Shown one piece after another: positions 37,110 through 45,657 of a stretch of DNA of 64,000 bases; position 1 is the stretch's first letter; each line of letters starts with the position of its first letter. Under the pieces are notes generated by a model. The model was not told the DNA's origin. It saw only the letters and a list, made by a program, of their open reading frames with translations, and did not search any database. The stretch spans positions 558,001 to 622,000 of the forward strand of contig NZ_CANLXG010000001.1 of NCBI RefSeq assembly GCF_947495025.1, in the 5' to 3' direction. This stretch comes from an uncultured Roseobacter sp. (GTDB lineage Bacteria; Pseudomonadota; Alphaproteobacteria; Rhodobacterales; Rhodobacteraceae). The position numbers and the translations under genes were made by a program.

Positions 37110-37472
37110 ATGACGAACGCATCTGAACCGCTCGAAGGCGCGCCGCTGATTGCGCCCTCCAGTACGGATCATCCGCTATATGAACAGATCGTGGATGCCT
37201 GCCGCACCGTTTATGATCCGGAGATTCCGGTGAATATTTACGAGCTCGGGCTGATCTACACGATTGATATCAGCAGCGAGAACGCCGTTCAGATCAAGAT
37301 GTCTCTCACGGCTCCCGGCTGTCCCGTCGCCGGTGAAATGCCGGGCTGGATCGCCGATGCGGTGGAACCGATCCCCGGCGTCAGACAGGTGGATGTGGAA
37401 CTGGTGTGGGAGCCGCCATGGGGCATGGATATGATGTCAGATGAGGCGCGGCTCGAACTGGGCTTTATGTGA
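37110..37472 (+). CDS. sufT: SufT-like iron-sulfur assembly protein (DUF59)
   Basis: The 120-residue MIP18/DUF59 protein carries the family motif [19 protein letters not shown] (about 34-52) and the conserved cysteine C71 in [12 protein letters not shown]. SufT proteins help maturation of [4Fe-4S] proteins. An IscA-type gene lies 1.4 kb downstream on the same strand, separated by a GDPD gene, which suggests an iron-sulfur group that has been interrupted. Confidence 0.92.
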   Translation: MTNASEPLEGAPLIAPSSTDHPLYEQIVDACRTVYDPEIPVNIYELGLIYTIDISSENAVQIKMSLTAPGCPVAGEMPGWIADAVEPIPGVRQVDVELVWEPPWGMDMMSDEARLELGFM

Positions 37473-37500
37473 CTGGTTCCGGGGATCATCCGGGCACGTC

Positions 37501-38760
37501 ATGCGCATAACGCGCGGATCAGCACTTTCTGCCAACCGGGGTTCCCGTGCCCTGTCCTGCATTGCCGCAACCGTGCTCGTTGGTTCGGGCACACCGGCTT
37601 TCCCCGATGACATTGCGGTAACATACGGCCCCCGGCCTGCACATCTGATTGATCTGCTGCCTGACGGAGATCTCAAATCGCGCCTGCGTGCCTGCGAGGG
37701 CCAGACCCCCGCCCGCAGCCTGTTTTCCATCGGGCACCGCGGCGCAGCGCTGATGTTCCCCGAACACACCGTGGAATCGGCGAGAGCAGCGGCACGCATG
37801 GGCGCAGGTATCCTTGAATGTGATGTTACCTTCACCCAGGACCATGAACTGGTGTGCCGCCACGCACAGAACGATCTGCACCGGACCACAGACATCCTTG
37901 TCAGCGACCTTGCGGACACCTGCATCCTGCCCTTTGCCCCGGCAAGCGGATCACAGAAAGCAACTGCCGAGTGCCGCACATCAGAGGTCACGCTGGACGA
38001 ATTCCTGACACTGACCCCCGAAATGGACAGCGCTGATCCGGCGGCGACCACAGTGGATGCATACCGGGGCGGTCTGCCGGGATTCCGGACGACGCTCTAT
38101 ACGGGCAATGCGACGATGATGACCCATCGCCAGTCGATTGAGCTTTTCCGGGAACTGGGCGCAAAGTTCACGCCAGAGCTCAAATCACCATCAGTTGATA
38201 TGCCACACAACGGTTTCAGCCAGCAGGATTATGCACAGAAACTGATCGACGAATACAAAGACGCGGGCATTCCCCCAGATGACGTTTTTGCCCAGTCTTT
38301 TAACCTTAACGATGTCCTATACTGGATTGAAAACGAACCGGATTTCGGAAAGCAAGCTGTGTATCTGGACGGAAGGTTCTCAGGCGCCAGCCCGCTCGAT
38401 CCTGCAGATCCGGGGACTTTTGAACCGTCCATGCAGACGCTCAGGGATCTCGGGGTCGGCTACATCGCTCCCCCGCTCTGGATGCTGCTGGCGCTGGAGG
38501 ACGGACGTATCGTGCCGTCCGCCTATGCAAAGGACGCACAGGCAGCCGGGCTGAAGATCATCACATGGACGCTCGAACGCTCTGGCCCGCTCGACGCCGG
38601 CGGTGGCTGGTATTTTCAGACCGTGTCAGATGCGATTGAAAACGACGGTGCCTATTTTCAGGTGCTGGATGTTCTGGCCCAGGATGTGGGGGTTGTCGGG
38701 GTTTTCTCAGACTGGCCCGCAACAGTCACCTACTACGCCAACTGCATGGGCCTGCCCTGA
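37501..38760 (+). CDS. Periplasmic glycerophosphodiester phosphodiesterase
   Basis: The 419-residue protein starts with a signal peptide (about 1-34, ending [10 protein letters not shown]). The GDPD core shows [18 protein letters not shown] (H79, R80), the metal ligands E107 and D109 in ECDVTFTQD, and H121 in [10 protein letters not shown]. It should release glycerol-3-phosphate from phospholipid head-group diesters, as a phosphate or carbon source. Total length and the long insert between the metal site and the C-terminal half resemble GlpQ-type enzymes. ATG 37501 is preferred over the frame from 37441, which overlaps sufT. Confidence 0.92.
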   Translation: MRITRGSALSANRGSRALSCIAATVLVGSGTPAFPDDIAVTYGPRPAHLIDLLPDGDLKSRLRACEGQTPARSLFSIGHRGAALMFPEHTVESARAAARMGAGILECDVTFTQDHELVCRHAQNDLHRTTDILVSDLADTCILPFAPASGSQKATAECRTSEVTLDEFLTLTPEMDSADPAATTVDAYRGGLPGFRTTLYTGNATMMTHRQSIELFRELGAKFTPELKSPSVDMPHNGFSQQDYAQKLIDEYKDAGIPPDDVFAQSFNLNDVLYWIENEPDFGKQAVYLDGRFSGASPLDPADPGTFEPSMQTLRDLGVGYIAPPLWMLLALEDGRIVPSAYAKDAQAAGLKIITWTLERSGPLDAGGGWYFQTVSDAIENDGAYFQVLDVLAQDVGVVGVFSDWPATVTYYANCMGLP

Positions 38761-38849
38761 TGCAGTGCGGGCATTGCGCGCAATTTCCACCGTGCACTGC
38801 TTGTCCGCATGCGGCTGAGCCATTAAATTGACGCCAAAGGAGTTTGGTC

Positions 38850-39194
38850 ATGTTTGGAATACCGGGCAAACAGGCGGTCACACTGACGCCGAAAGCTGCC
38901 GCACAGGTCGCGAAGCTGATGGAGTCTGCCGGACATGCCGGCCTGCGTATCGGCGTGAAAAAAGGCGGCTGCGCCGGTATGGAATATACCATGGAATACG
39001 TCGAGGCCACCGACCCGAACGACGAGGTGGTGGAGCAGGATGGTGCGCGGGTCATGATCGCCCCGATGGCGCAGATGTTCCTGTTCGGAACCGAAATCGA
39101 CTATGAGACCTCACTGCTGGAATCCGGTTTCAAATTCCGGAACCCCAACGTCACCGAAGCCTGCGGCTGCGGCGAATCCATCAAGTTCGGCTGA
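38850..39194 (+). CDS. IscA/HesB-family iron-sulfur carrier
   Basis: The 114-residue A-type carrier has the three conserved cysteines: C41 in KKGGCAGMEY and C105/C107 in EACGCGES. Such proteins pass [2Fe-2S] or [4Fe-4S] clusters from a scaffold to apo-enzymes. ATG 38850 has AAAGGAG upstream. It could be SufA- or IscA-like; the window shows no other suf or isc gene apart from sufT. Confidence 0.93.
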   Translation: MFGIPGKQAVTLTPKAAAQVAKLMESAGHAGLRIGVKKGGCAGMEYTMEYVEATDPNDEVVEQDGARVMIAPMAQMFLFGTEIDYETSLLESGFKFRNPNVTEACGCGESIKFG

Positions 39195-39208
39195 GCGATC
39201 ACAGTTTT

Positions 39209-40111
39209 TCACCCCTTGAGGTGAACATATGTCTCGTTGAAACGCGCCATCAGGTGATCACCGGCCAGAACGGCTTCCGAAGCCCCCGGGGGCGCGACAT
39301 TTGTTTCAAAAGACGGGTTAAAGAACAGCGGCACAGAAATCCGCTCGTTTTCGCCACCCACAACGCGATGCGGCGTAGCCACAACGCGCCCGTCGGTCCA
39401 GACCTCCATCATCTCACCAAAATTAATGATGAATTCGCCCGGCGGCGCGCTCACAGGTATCCAGCCCCCACCACGCCTACGGACCTCAAGACCGGGGGAC
39501 CCATCAGTCGCCAGAAGCGTCAGACAGCCATAGTCTGTGTGGGTTGCAATGCCGAAGTCCCGCGCGGTCGCCCATGCGGGCCGCGTCGGATAGAAGTTCC
39601 CGCGTAACAGCGCCATAGGCGTCTCAAATGCGCCATCGAAATAATCCGCACGAGCGCCGATCGACGTGGAGACTCCGCGCAAAACCTGCATGGCGACACT
39701 GCAGGCGTGGGCATAGTAATGGCTCACGATACTCTGGAATTCAGGTGGATTTTCCGGCCAGCGGTTCGGCGCATAGACAGCCAGTCCGCGCCGCGCGTCG
39801 CCCTCGGGCAACGCAAACCCACTGTCAAAAAACTGCTTGTAGTCTGGGTTGGCGTCCGGATCGACCTGCTCGGACCCAGGCGCGCCCCAGCCCCTGTTGG
39901 CTCCTGTCTGCGCCATGTCGATACGTGATTTTTCGGCCGCGGGCAGATGAAAGAACGCGCGGTAGGTTTCAATCACCGAGGCGACGGTTTCAGCACTCAG
40001 CGGCGTATTCCGCACAATGGCAAAGCCAACCCCGGTTGCGGCCTCGCGCATCGCATCCAGAGCCTCTGCATCACCGGCACTCAGCTTCTTCAGATCAATT
40101 GCAGGAACCAT
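39209..40111 (-). CDS. 2-oxoglutarate/Fe(II) dioxygenase, isopenicillin-N-synthase-like
   Basis: The 300-residue protein has an N-terminal DIOX_N region (PAIDLKKLSAG) and the double-stranded beta-helix core. Iron ligands are H191 and D193 in ATHTDYGCLTLL and H248 in VATPHRVVGG; the 2-oxoglutarate pair R257-x-S259 is in ERISVPLFFNP. It belongs to the broad IPNS-like group of bacterial oxygenases; the substrate is unknown. ATG 40111 is preferred; a GTG at 40123 would add four residues. It converges on the IscA-like gene and is divergent from tpiA. Confidence 0.92.
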   Translation of the reverse strand: MVPAIDLKKLSAGDAEALDAMREAATGVGFAIVRNTPLSAETVASVIETYRAFFHLPAAEKSRIDMAQTGANRGWGAPGSEQVDPDANPDYKQFFDSGFALPEGDARRGLAVYAPNRWPENPPEFQSIVSHYYAHACSVAMQVLRGVSTSIGARADYFDGAFETPMALLRGNFYPTRPAWATARDFGIATHTDYGCLTLLATDGSPGLEVRRRGGGWIPVSAPPGEFIINFGEMMEVWTDGRVVATPHRVVGGENERISVPLFFNPSFETNVAPPGASEAVLAGDHLMARFNETYVHLKG

Positions 40112-40237
40112 GTCACCCCCCACCTACTCTGCGCCATGCCCTGCCACAGCCCCACGCGCCATGCAACCCGGACCGCCAATTGCCCAGACCTGCGCTTCTT
40201 GGTACCAAGGCCGCAACCTCACAGACAGGAGAATGAT

Positions 40238-40984
40238 ATGCGCCGCAAAATGGCCGCCGGAAACTGGAAGATGAACGGCTCTGCCGCAGCGCTCGATATG
40301 ATCGATGCGCTGAGCAGTGCGCACAGCGATAACGCCTGTGATATCGTGATCTGCCCGCCCGCCCATCTGCTGACGGCTGCATGTGACCGCGCTGGCAACG
40401 GCCCGGTCGCCATCGGCGCACAGAACTGCCATGCCGCTGAAAAAGGCGCGCATACAGGCGATATCGCGGCCGCGATGATTGCGGAAACAGGCGCGCGTTA
40501 CGTCATTACAGGCCATTCGGAACGCCGTGAGACCTATGGCGAAACAGATGCCTCTGTCTGCGACAGATCTGCTGCCGCACAGGCCTCCGGGCTGGTGCCG
40601 GTCGTCTGCATCGGGGAAAGCCTTGCTCAGCGCGAAGCCGGTGAGGCCCTGCCGGTGATCCGTGCGCAGCTGGCGGCCTCTGTTCCAGATGGCAGCACCG
40701 GCGACACGCTTGTTGTCGCCTATGAACCGATCTGGGCTATCGGAACGGGTAAAATCCCGACCCTGGAACAGATCGGCGAGGTGCATGCTGCCCTTCGTGC
40801 AGACCTTGTCGCACGCTTTGGAGCGGAAGGAGAGAAAATCCGTCTGCTCTATGGCGGTTCAGTAAAACCCGGTAATGCGGCAGAAATTTTCGGCACAGCC
40901 GACGTTGACGGCGCTCTGGTCGGTGGCGCCAGCCTGTCTGCCGACGACTTTTCCCCCATCATCGCGGCCCTCGCCGCAAGCTGA
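40238..40984 (+). CDS. tpiA: Triose-phosphate isomerase
   Basis: The 248-residue glycolytic TIM barrel interconverts DHAP and GAP. AAGNWKMNG holds the catalytic Lys, ITGHSERRE the catalytic His, VAYEPIWAIGTGK the catalytic Glu with loop 6, and LLYGGSVKPGNA the phosphate-binding loop. ATG 40238 has AGGAGA upstream. A longer frame from 39947 exists but runs across the divergent oxygenase gene. Confidence 0.97.
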   Translation: MRRKMAAGNWKMNGSAAALDMIDALSSAHSDNACDIVICPPAHLLTAACDRAGNGPVAIGAQNCHAAEKGAHTGDIAAAMIAETGARYVITGHSERRETYGETDASVCDRSAAAQASGLVPVVCIGESLAQREAGEALPVIRAQLAASVPDGSTGDTLVVAYEPIWAIGTGKIPTLEQIGEVHAALRADLVARFGAEGEKIRLLYGGSVKPGNAAEIFGTADVDGALVGGASLSADDFSPIIAALAAS

Positions 40985-41017
40985 CGGTCTGATTGCCGGC
41001 AACGACGCGCGGCGCGC

Positions 41018-41036
41018 GCGGGGGCAGAGCCCCCGC
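41018..41036. terminator. GC-rich hairpin between convergent tpiA and dctM
   Basis: GCGGGGGC (41018-41025) and GCCCCCGC (41029-41036) form a perfect eight-pair stem with an AGA loop. No T-run follows on either strand, so termination would be weak or factor-assisted. Confidence 0.5.
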
Positions 41037-41046
41037 ATACGCCAGC

Positions 41047-42426
41047 CTATTTTATGATGATCTCCGGCCCCATCACTGTTGTTGGCAGCCAGGTACTGAT
41101 GATCGGGATATAGGTCACCATGATCAGGAAGACGAAGAGCACCGCGGTAAACGGCAGCGCCGCCTTGACCACAGCCCACATCGGCATGTTCGCAACGCCG
41201 GATGTCACGAAGAGGTTGAGACCAACAGGTGGCGTGATCATCCCGATTTCCATGTTCACCACCATGATGATGCCGAGGTGAATGGGGTCGATCCCGAGTT
41301 CAATCGCAATCGGAAACACCAGAGGTGCGACGATCACCAGCAGGCCTGAGGGCTCCATGAACTGACCGCCGATCAGAAGGATGACGTTCACGATGATCAG
41401 AAACACAACCGGTCCGAAACCCGCATCCAGCATGGCCGCCGCAATCTGCTGCGGTATCTGCTCGTCCGTCAGCACGTGCTTGAGGATCAGCGCATTGGCG
41501 ATGATGAACATCAGCGTAACGGTCAGTTTACCGGCTTCAAAGAGCGTGTTCTTTGTGTCGCGGTGAAAGAAGGCGGTCACCAGGGCGACAGGCTTCTGCA
41601 TCAGCGACAGATTGCGGTTTTCATCTCCCTCGGTGTGCAGCGGTCCCATGTCGCGGTACACGAAACTGGCAATGAAGAATGCATAGACAGCCGCAACAGC
41701 TGCCGCCTCTGTCGGGGTGAAGATACCCCCGTAGATGCCGCCCAGAATGATCACGATCAGGAACAGCCCCCAGCCCGCTTCCCGGCCACTTTCAAAGACT
41801 TCGCCCCAGCCGCGCCATTCGCCACGGGGCAGATCGCGCATCTTTGCGATGATGTAGATGGTGACCATCAGCATCGTGCCCGCCATCAGGCCCGGGATGA
41901 CACCCGCCAGGAACATGCGTCCGACAGAAACATCCGTGGCCGAAGCGTAGACGACCATGACGATGGACGGCGGAATGAGGATGCCCAGCGTACCCGCGTT
42001 TGCTATAACGCCCGCGGCAAAGTCCTTGGTATAGCCCACCTGGCGCATGCCCGCGATCACAATGGAGCCGATGGCCACAACCGTCGCCGGCGACGAGCCG
42101 GAAAGTGCGGCAAAAAGCATACAGGCAAAGACACCTGCAATCGCGAGCCCCCCCGGCAGATGGCCGACCAGCGCGATGGAAAACCGGATGATCCGGCGCG
42201 CCACGCCGCCCGTGGACATAAAGCTGGAGGCAAGGATAAAGAACGGAATGGCCAGCAGGGTGTAGTGACCCGCCATCGCCTGAAACAGCGTCTGGGCAAT
42301 TGAGGCAAGCGACGTGTCAGAAAGCACCAGCAGGAAAACGATGGACGACATACCGAGGCTTACAGCGATTGGCACACCGACCAGCATCAGGCCAACGACC
42401 ATGGCGAAAAGAATTGCAACTTCCAT
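41047..42426 (-). CDS. dctM: TRAP transporter large permease
   Basis: The 459-residue DctM subunit has about twelve hydrophobic segments and forms the ion-coupled transport channel in the inner membrane. Typical pieces are MVVGLMLVGVPIAVSLGMSS, AIPFFILASSFM and the C-terminal MITPPVGLNLFV. A cytoplasmic insert near 245-285 is polar (REGDENRNLSLMQ-like). It follows dctQ by 3 bp, so the two are coupled. With dctP it would import a C4-dicarboxylate or similar acid. Confidence 0.95.
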   Translation of the reverse strand: MEVAILFAMVVGLMLVGVPIAVSLGMSSIVFLLVLSDTSLASIAQTLFQAMAGHYTLLAIPFFILASSFMSTGGVARRIIRFSIALVGHLPGGLAIAGVFACMLFAALSGSSPATVVAIGSIVIAGMRQVGYTKDFAAGVIANAGTLGILIPPSIVMVVYASATDVSVGRMFLAGVIPGLMAGTMLMVTIYIIAKMRDLPRGEWRGWGEVFESGREAGWGLFLIVIILGGIYGGIFTPTEAAAVAAVYAFFIASFVYRDMGPLHTEGDENRNLSLMQKPVALVTAFFHRDTKNTLFEAGKLTVTLMFIIANALILKHVLTDEQIPQQIAAAMLDAGFGPVVFLIIVNVILLIGGQFMEPSGLLVIVAPLVFPIAIELGIDPIHLGIIMVVNMEIGMITPPVGLNLFVTSGVANMPMWAVVKAALPFTAVLFVFLIMVTYIPIISTWLPTTVMGPEIIIK

Positions 42427-42429
42427 GGC

Positions 42430-43110
42430 TTATTTCCCTGCGTTCATGTGTTTGACGGCCTCGACCTCGTCTTCGGCCTCGTGACTGACGATCAGGCTGG
42501 TCTGTGTGCCGTTCCAGACACGAACTGTCGCCTGAATGAACCGAAACAGCAAAAGCGCCATGCCAAAGGGCAGCATGGCATACGGAATGAAGCGCGGGAT
42601 TTTTTCGTATTCCTCTCCCATGTTGAAGATCGGCTCGATCCAGCGCAGCCATTCGGGCATGGGCATGTCGACGACCTCGTACCAGGCCTGATCGCGGCTG
42701 TTCTCGAACCCGGTCGGGAACCAGCGGCCTGATGTGGCGTCAAATCCGGCAAAGGGCGCCCAGTAGTCCCAGGCGCCTTTGAAGACCAGCCCGGCATATA
42801 CAAGGCAGACAGCCGCGGCAACCAGCGCCAGAACACGCCGGACCGGCGGTTCAAAGAGGTTGATTACCGCATCGACACCAAGGTGCGCGGTGACCTTGAC
42901 GCAATAGCTCACCCCGAAGAGCACCAGCCAGGCGAAGAGGAATGTCACCGCTTCAAGCCCCCAGATGATCCCGGTATTGAAGCCGTAGCGCAGCACGACG
43001 TTGATGAATGTCAGAATGGTCATCAGCCCGAGGATCAGCGCAATCGCCGTTTCCTCTATCTCGTTGACGATCCGCCCCAGAAGCGTTTCCGCCTCATATG
43101 AATGCGCCAT
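42430..43110 (-). CDS. dctQ: TRAP transporter small permease
   Basis: The 226-residue DctQ subunit has four hydrophobic segments, with the family signature VVLRYGFNTGIIWGLEAVTFLFAWLVL spread over about 39-66. A polar stretch of about 60 residues between the last two segments (about 115-175) makes it longer than a typical DctQ. It is separated from dctP by a strong intrinsic terminator, so it should be expressed less than the binding protein. Confidence 0.93.
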   Translation of the reverse strand: MAHSYEAETLLGRIVNEIEETAIALILGLMTILTFINVVLRYGFNTGIIWGLEAVTFLFAWLVLFGVSYCVKVTAHLGVDAVINLFEPPVRRVLALVAAAVCLVYAGLVFKGAWDYWAPFAGFDATSGRWFPTGFENSRDQAWYEVVDMPMPEWLRWIEPIFNMGEEYEKIPRFIPYAMLPFGMALLLFRFIQATVRVWNGTQTSLIVSHEAEDEVEAVKHMNAGK

Positions 43111-43127
43111 CGGCCCCCTCCTTTTTT

Positions 43128-43159
43128 AAAAAACCCGGCCCCGCACAAGCGGGACCGGG
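43128..43159 (-). terminator. Intercistronic terminator dctP/dctQ
   Basis: CCCGG-C-CCCGC (43134-43144) and GCGGG-A-CCGGG (43149-43159) pair with one mismatch around an ACAA loop. On the minus strand six T follow directly (43133-43128). Partial readthrough would give high dctP and lower dctQM levels, matching the stoichiometric needs of a binding-protein transporter. Confidence 0.85.
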
Positions 43160-43178
43160 CGGTCGTTTTTCAGTGGTC

Positions 43179-44180
43179 TCAGAAACCGGCGTTGATCGCC
43201 TGAGCCGCGTCGATGTTTTCCTGACCGACGTCATCCTTGAACTGGTCCCAGACCGGTTTCATGACCGAAACCCATTCTGCACGCTGGGCATCGTCCAGCT
43301 GGCGCACAACGCCGCCCGCTTCGATGATCGCGGCCTTGGCTTCGTTGTTTACGGCAGTGGATTCAGCGTTCCGCGTCGCGGTGACTTCGGCCACGATGGT
43401 CGAAAGCTGATCACGTACATCTGCATCCAGGCTGTCAAACCAGTCAGTGGAGGTGACCAGCATATAGTCGATGATGCCATGGTTGGTTTCGGTGATGCCG
43501 TCCTGGACCTCAAAGAACTTCTGGCCGTAGATGTTGGACCATGTGTTCTCCTGGCCGTCGACAACGCCGGTCTGCAGCGCGCCATAGACTTCGGAGAATG
43601 CCATTGGCTGGGGTGAGCCACCCAGAGCCGCCATCTGTGCCTTGAGCACGTCAGAGTTCTGCACGCGGAATTTCAAGCCATCCGCGTCGGACGGGCTGTT
43701 GAGCGGCACATTGGCAGACATCTGCTTCATGCCGTTGTGCCAGAACGCCAGACCGATGAGGCCGCGGCGCGTCATGGATTCTTTCATCGCCTGGCCGGTT
43801 TCCGAGTTCTGGAACGCGTCGACAGCGTCGATGTTCTTGAACATGAACGGCAGGTCGAAAATGCGGAAGACCTTGGTGAACTGCTCGAATTTCGACAGCG
43901 ACGGCGCAGCCATCTGCACGTCGCCCTGCAGCAGGGCCTCGAGGACCTGGTCATCATTATAAAGCGTGGAGTTCGGGAAAACCTCCATACAGGCTTTGCC
44001 GTTCATTTCTTCGTTCACGCGGTCCTGCAGGAGCGTCGCGGCGATGCCTTTGGGGTGGCGGTCTGTGTTGGTCACGTGGCTGAATTTGATCACCACTTCA
44101 CCATCGTCACAGGCGGCCGCAACGGCCGAAGCGCTTACTGAAAGTGTCAGCGCGGTGAGCGCTGCTGTGAAAATTCTCAT
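43179..44180 (-). CDS. dctP: TRAP substrate-binding protein
   Basis: The 333-residue periplasmic binding protein begins with a signal peptide (1-22, ALTLSVSASAVAAA). The DctP family arginine for the carboxylate is in GLKFRVQNSDVLKAQ. NTWSNIYGQKFFEVQD is also family-typical. ATG 44180 has GGAGGAAA upstream; the open frame runs on to 44462 but those 94 residues are not part of the family. Its place behind dctBD suggests a C4-dicarboxylate, though the ligand is not proven. Confidence 0.95.
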   Translation of the reverse strand: MRIFTAALTALTLSVSASAVAAACDDGEVVIKFSHVTNTDRHPKGIAATLLQDRVNEEMNGKACMEVFPNSTLYNDDQVLEALLQGDVQMAAPSLSKFEQFTKVFRIFDLPFMFKNIDAVDAFQNSETGQAMKESMTRRGLIGLAFWHNGMKQMSANVPLNSPSDADGLKFRVQNSDVLKAQMAALGGSPQPMAFSEVYGALQTGVVDGQENTWSNIYGQKFFEVQDGITETNHGIIDYMLVTSTDWFDSLDADVRDQLSTIVAEVTATRNAESTAVNNEAKAAIIEAGGVVRQLDDAQRAEWVSVMKPVWDQFKDDVGQENIDAAQAINAGF

Positions 44181-44315
44181 TGGTTTCCTCCCAGGAAATC
44201 TGTCTGTTTCAGACGTTGATCCGGCACCGATTTGCGGTGCGCTGGCGTTATCAAACAATGTTGCCTGCCGCGCCGCAAGCATTGTGTTGACGCCGCGCCT
44301 GGCGGGAACTTCTTG

Positions 44316-44344
44316 CATATATTTCAATATACTACCCGCCGTAA
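44316..44344 (-). promoter_or_regulatory. Candidate sigma-70 promoter of dctPQM
   Basis: On the minus strand TTACGG (44344-44339) and TATATG (44321-44316) stand 17 bp apart, upstream of dctP. I find no sigma-54 -24/-12 element in this region. Two dyads lie upstream at activator distances. Confidence 0.5.
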
Positions 44345-44378
44345 CTCCGGCTCTGCGTTTCAATGCGCCGATGTGGTC

Positions 44379-44427
44379 GTGCGAAGATTCGCACACGACA
44401 TCCGCATAGTGTGCGGTTTTTCGCACA
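44379..44427. promoter_or_regulatory. Two dyads with TTCGCACA half-sites, likely DctD operators
   Basis: GTGCGAA-GA-TTCGCAC (44379-44394) and TGTGCG-N6-CGCACA (44410-44427) are perfect inverted repeats. The half-site TTCGCACA occurs in both (44388-44395 and 44420-44427), exactly 32 bp apart, so on the same face of the helix. They lie between the dctD stop codon and the candidate dctP promoter, about 78 and 110 bp before its predicted start. DctD is the obvious candidate ligand. Confidence 0.6.
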
Positions 44428-45657
44428 TTATTCGATCCGGTAATCCTCAGGGCGAATCCCATATCGGGTCAGTTTGTCGTAAAAAGTCTTGCGCGGCAGT
44501 TTCAGCGCCTGCGCGGCACGGCTTGCCTGCCCGCCCGTACGGCGCAGGGCCTGTTCCAGCAGGCTCTGTTCCACCTGCGCCATCTGTTCGGCCAGCCCGA
44601 GAGAGGCATCGGCTTTTTCCTCGTCTGCCAGACCCAGCGCGAAACGCATCGCCTCGGACATGAGAGCCCGGGCGTTCCCCGGCCAGTCACGCGCCATCAG
44701 GCCCGCCACAACCTGCGGCGTGATTTCCGGCTCCTCCAGGCCTGCCTGCTCGCAGGCCTGGGCCACATAATGCTGGAATAACACGGGGATATCCTCGGGG
44801 CGTTCTGACAGCGACGGAATCCGGACCGACGAAACCTCAAAACGGTAATACAGCTCTGAATTCAGCTGACCCTCGGCAACACTTGCGGGCAGATCGCGGT
44901 TCGAACCCGCGATTACCCGCGTCTGAACACCGGCATCCAGAACCTCGACAAGGGCCAGCTGCGCCTGAGCGGGCATCAGCGTAATTTCATCAATAAACAG
45001 ACTGCCGGTGCGCGCGGCTTCCAGTGCAGTGGGCAGATCCTGCGCGTTCAGAGCCGCACCGGCGCGTTTGACAAAAGGTGCTTTTGAACGGGCCGAGCAC
45101 AGATGGATTACCTCGGCCACTTTTGAGATGCCGGCACCCGGCGCACCTGTGACCAGCACTTCGGTTTCGGCCAGAGCCACACGGCGCACGCGCGCACGCA
45201 GTCCCTCGGCCAGTTGCGATGTACCGAACAGCATTCGCGCCGCCGGATCACCTGTGGCCACCAGCGCACGCAGGTGGCGGTTGTCGAGTACAAGCTGCCG
45301 TGTCCTGAGGGCGCGTTCAAGAACCGCCAGCAGGTCCGCCGGCGCGCAGGGTTTTTCAAGGAAATCGAAAGCGCCCTGCCCCACAGCTTTCATTGCAGTC
45401 GGAATGTCGCCCTCTCCGGTCAGCAGAATGACCGGCAGCTCGGGGTCCTGCTCACGCGCATAGGCCAGCAGGTGAAACCCGTCACGCCCCGGCATCCGCA
45501 GGTCCGAGAGCACCACACCTTCGAATTCACGCGTGATATGATCCCGTGCGGCAACGAATGATCCGGCCGTGACCGGCACAAGATCAGCCAGTTCCAGCGT
45601 CTGCGCCAGTGCGTCGCGCACGGCCGCATCATCGTCCACCAGCAGCACCTGCTTCAT
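44428..45657 (-). CDS. dctD: DctD-like response regulator lacking sigma-54 activation motifs
   Basis: The 409-residue protein has the NtrC/DctD domain order: receiver (1-120, phosphoacceptor D52 in LSDLRMPGRDG), AAA-like domain (about 140-345) and Fis-type HTH at the end (GGQASRAAQALKLPRKTFYDKL). Within the AAA domain Walker A reads GAPGAGIS (171-178), with I177 where the lysine should be. The segment with ELFGHE and GAFTGA is deleted: AALNAQDLPTALEAARTG runs straight into Walker B SLFIDEI. It should therefore not remodel sigma-54 polymerase. It is translated from an ATGA overlap with dctB. Confidence 0.93.
   Translation of the reverse strand: MKQVLLVDDDAAVRDALAQTLELADLVPVTAGSFVAARDHITREFEGVVLSDLRMPGRDGFHLLAYAREQDPELPVILLTGEGDIPTAMKAVGQGAFDFLEKPCAPADLLAVLERALRTRQLVLDNRHLRALVATGDPAARMLFGTSQLAEGLRARVRRVALAETEVLVTGAPGAGISKVAEVIHLCSARSKAPFVKRAGAALNAQDLPTALEAARTGSLFIDEITLMPAQAQLALVEVLDAGVQTRVIAGSNRDLPASVAEGQLNSELYYRFEVSSVRIPSLSERPEDIPVLFQHYVAQACEQAGLEEPEITPQVVAGLMARDWPGNARALMSEAMRFALGLADEEKADASLGLAEQMAQVEQSLLEQALRRTGGQASRAAQALKLPRKTFYDKLTRYGIRPEDYRIE

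Noticed and set aside
44181..44462. 94-residue N-terminal extension of dctP
   Set aside because: It would bury the signal peptide and cover the promoter and operators; ATG 44180 has a strong ribosome site.
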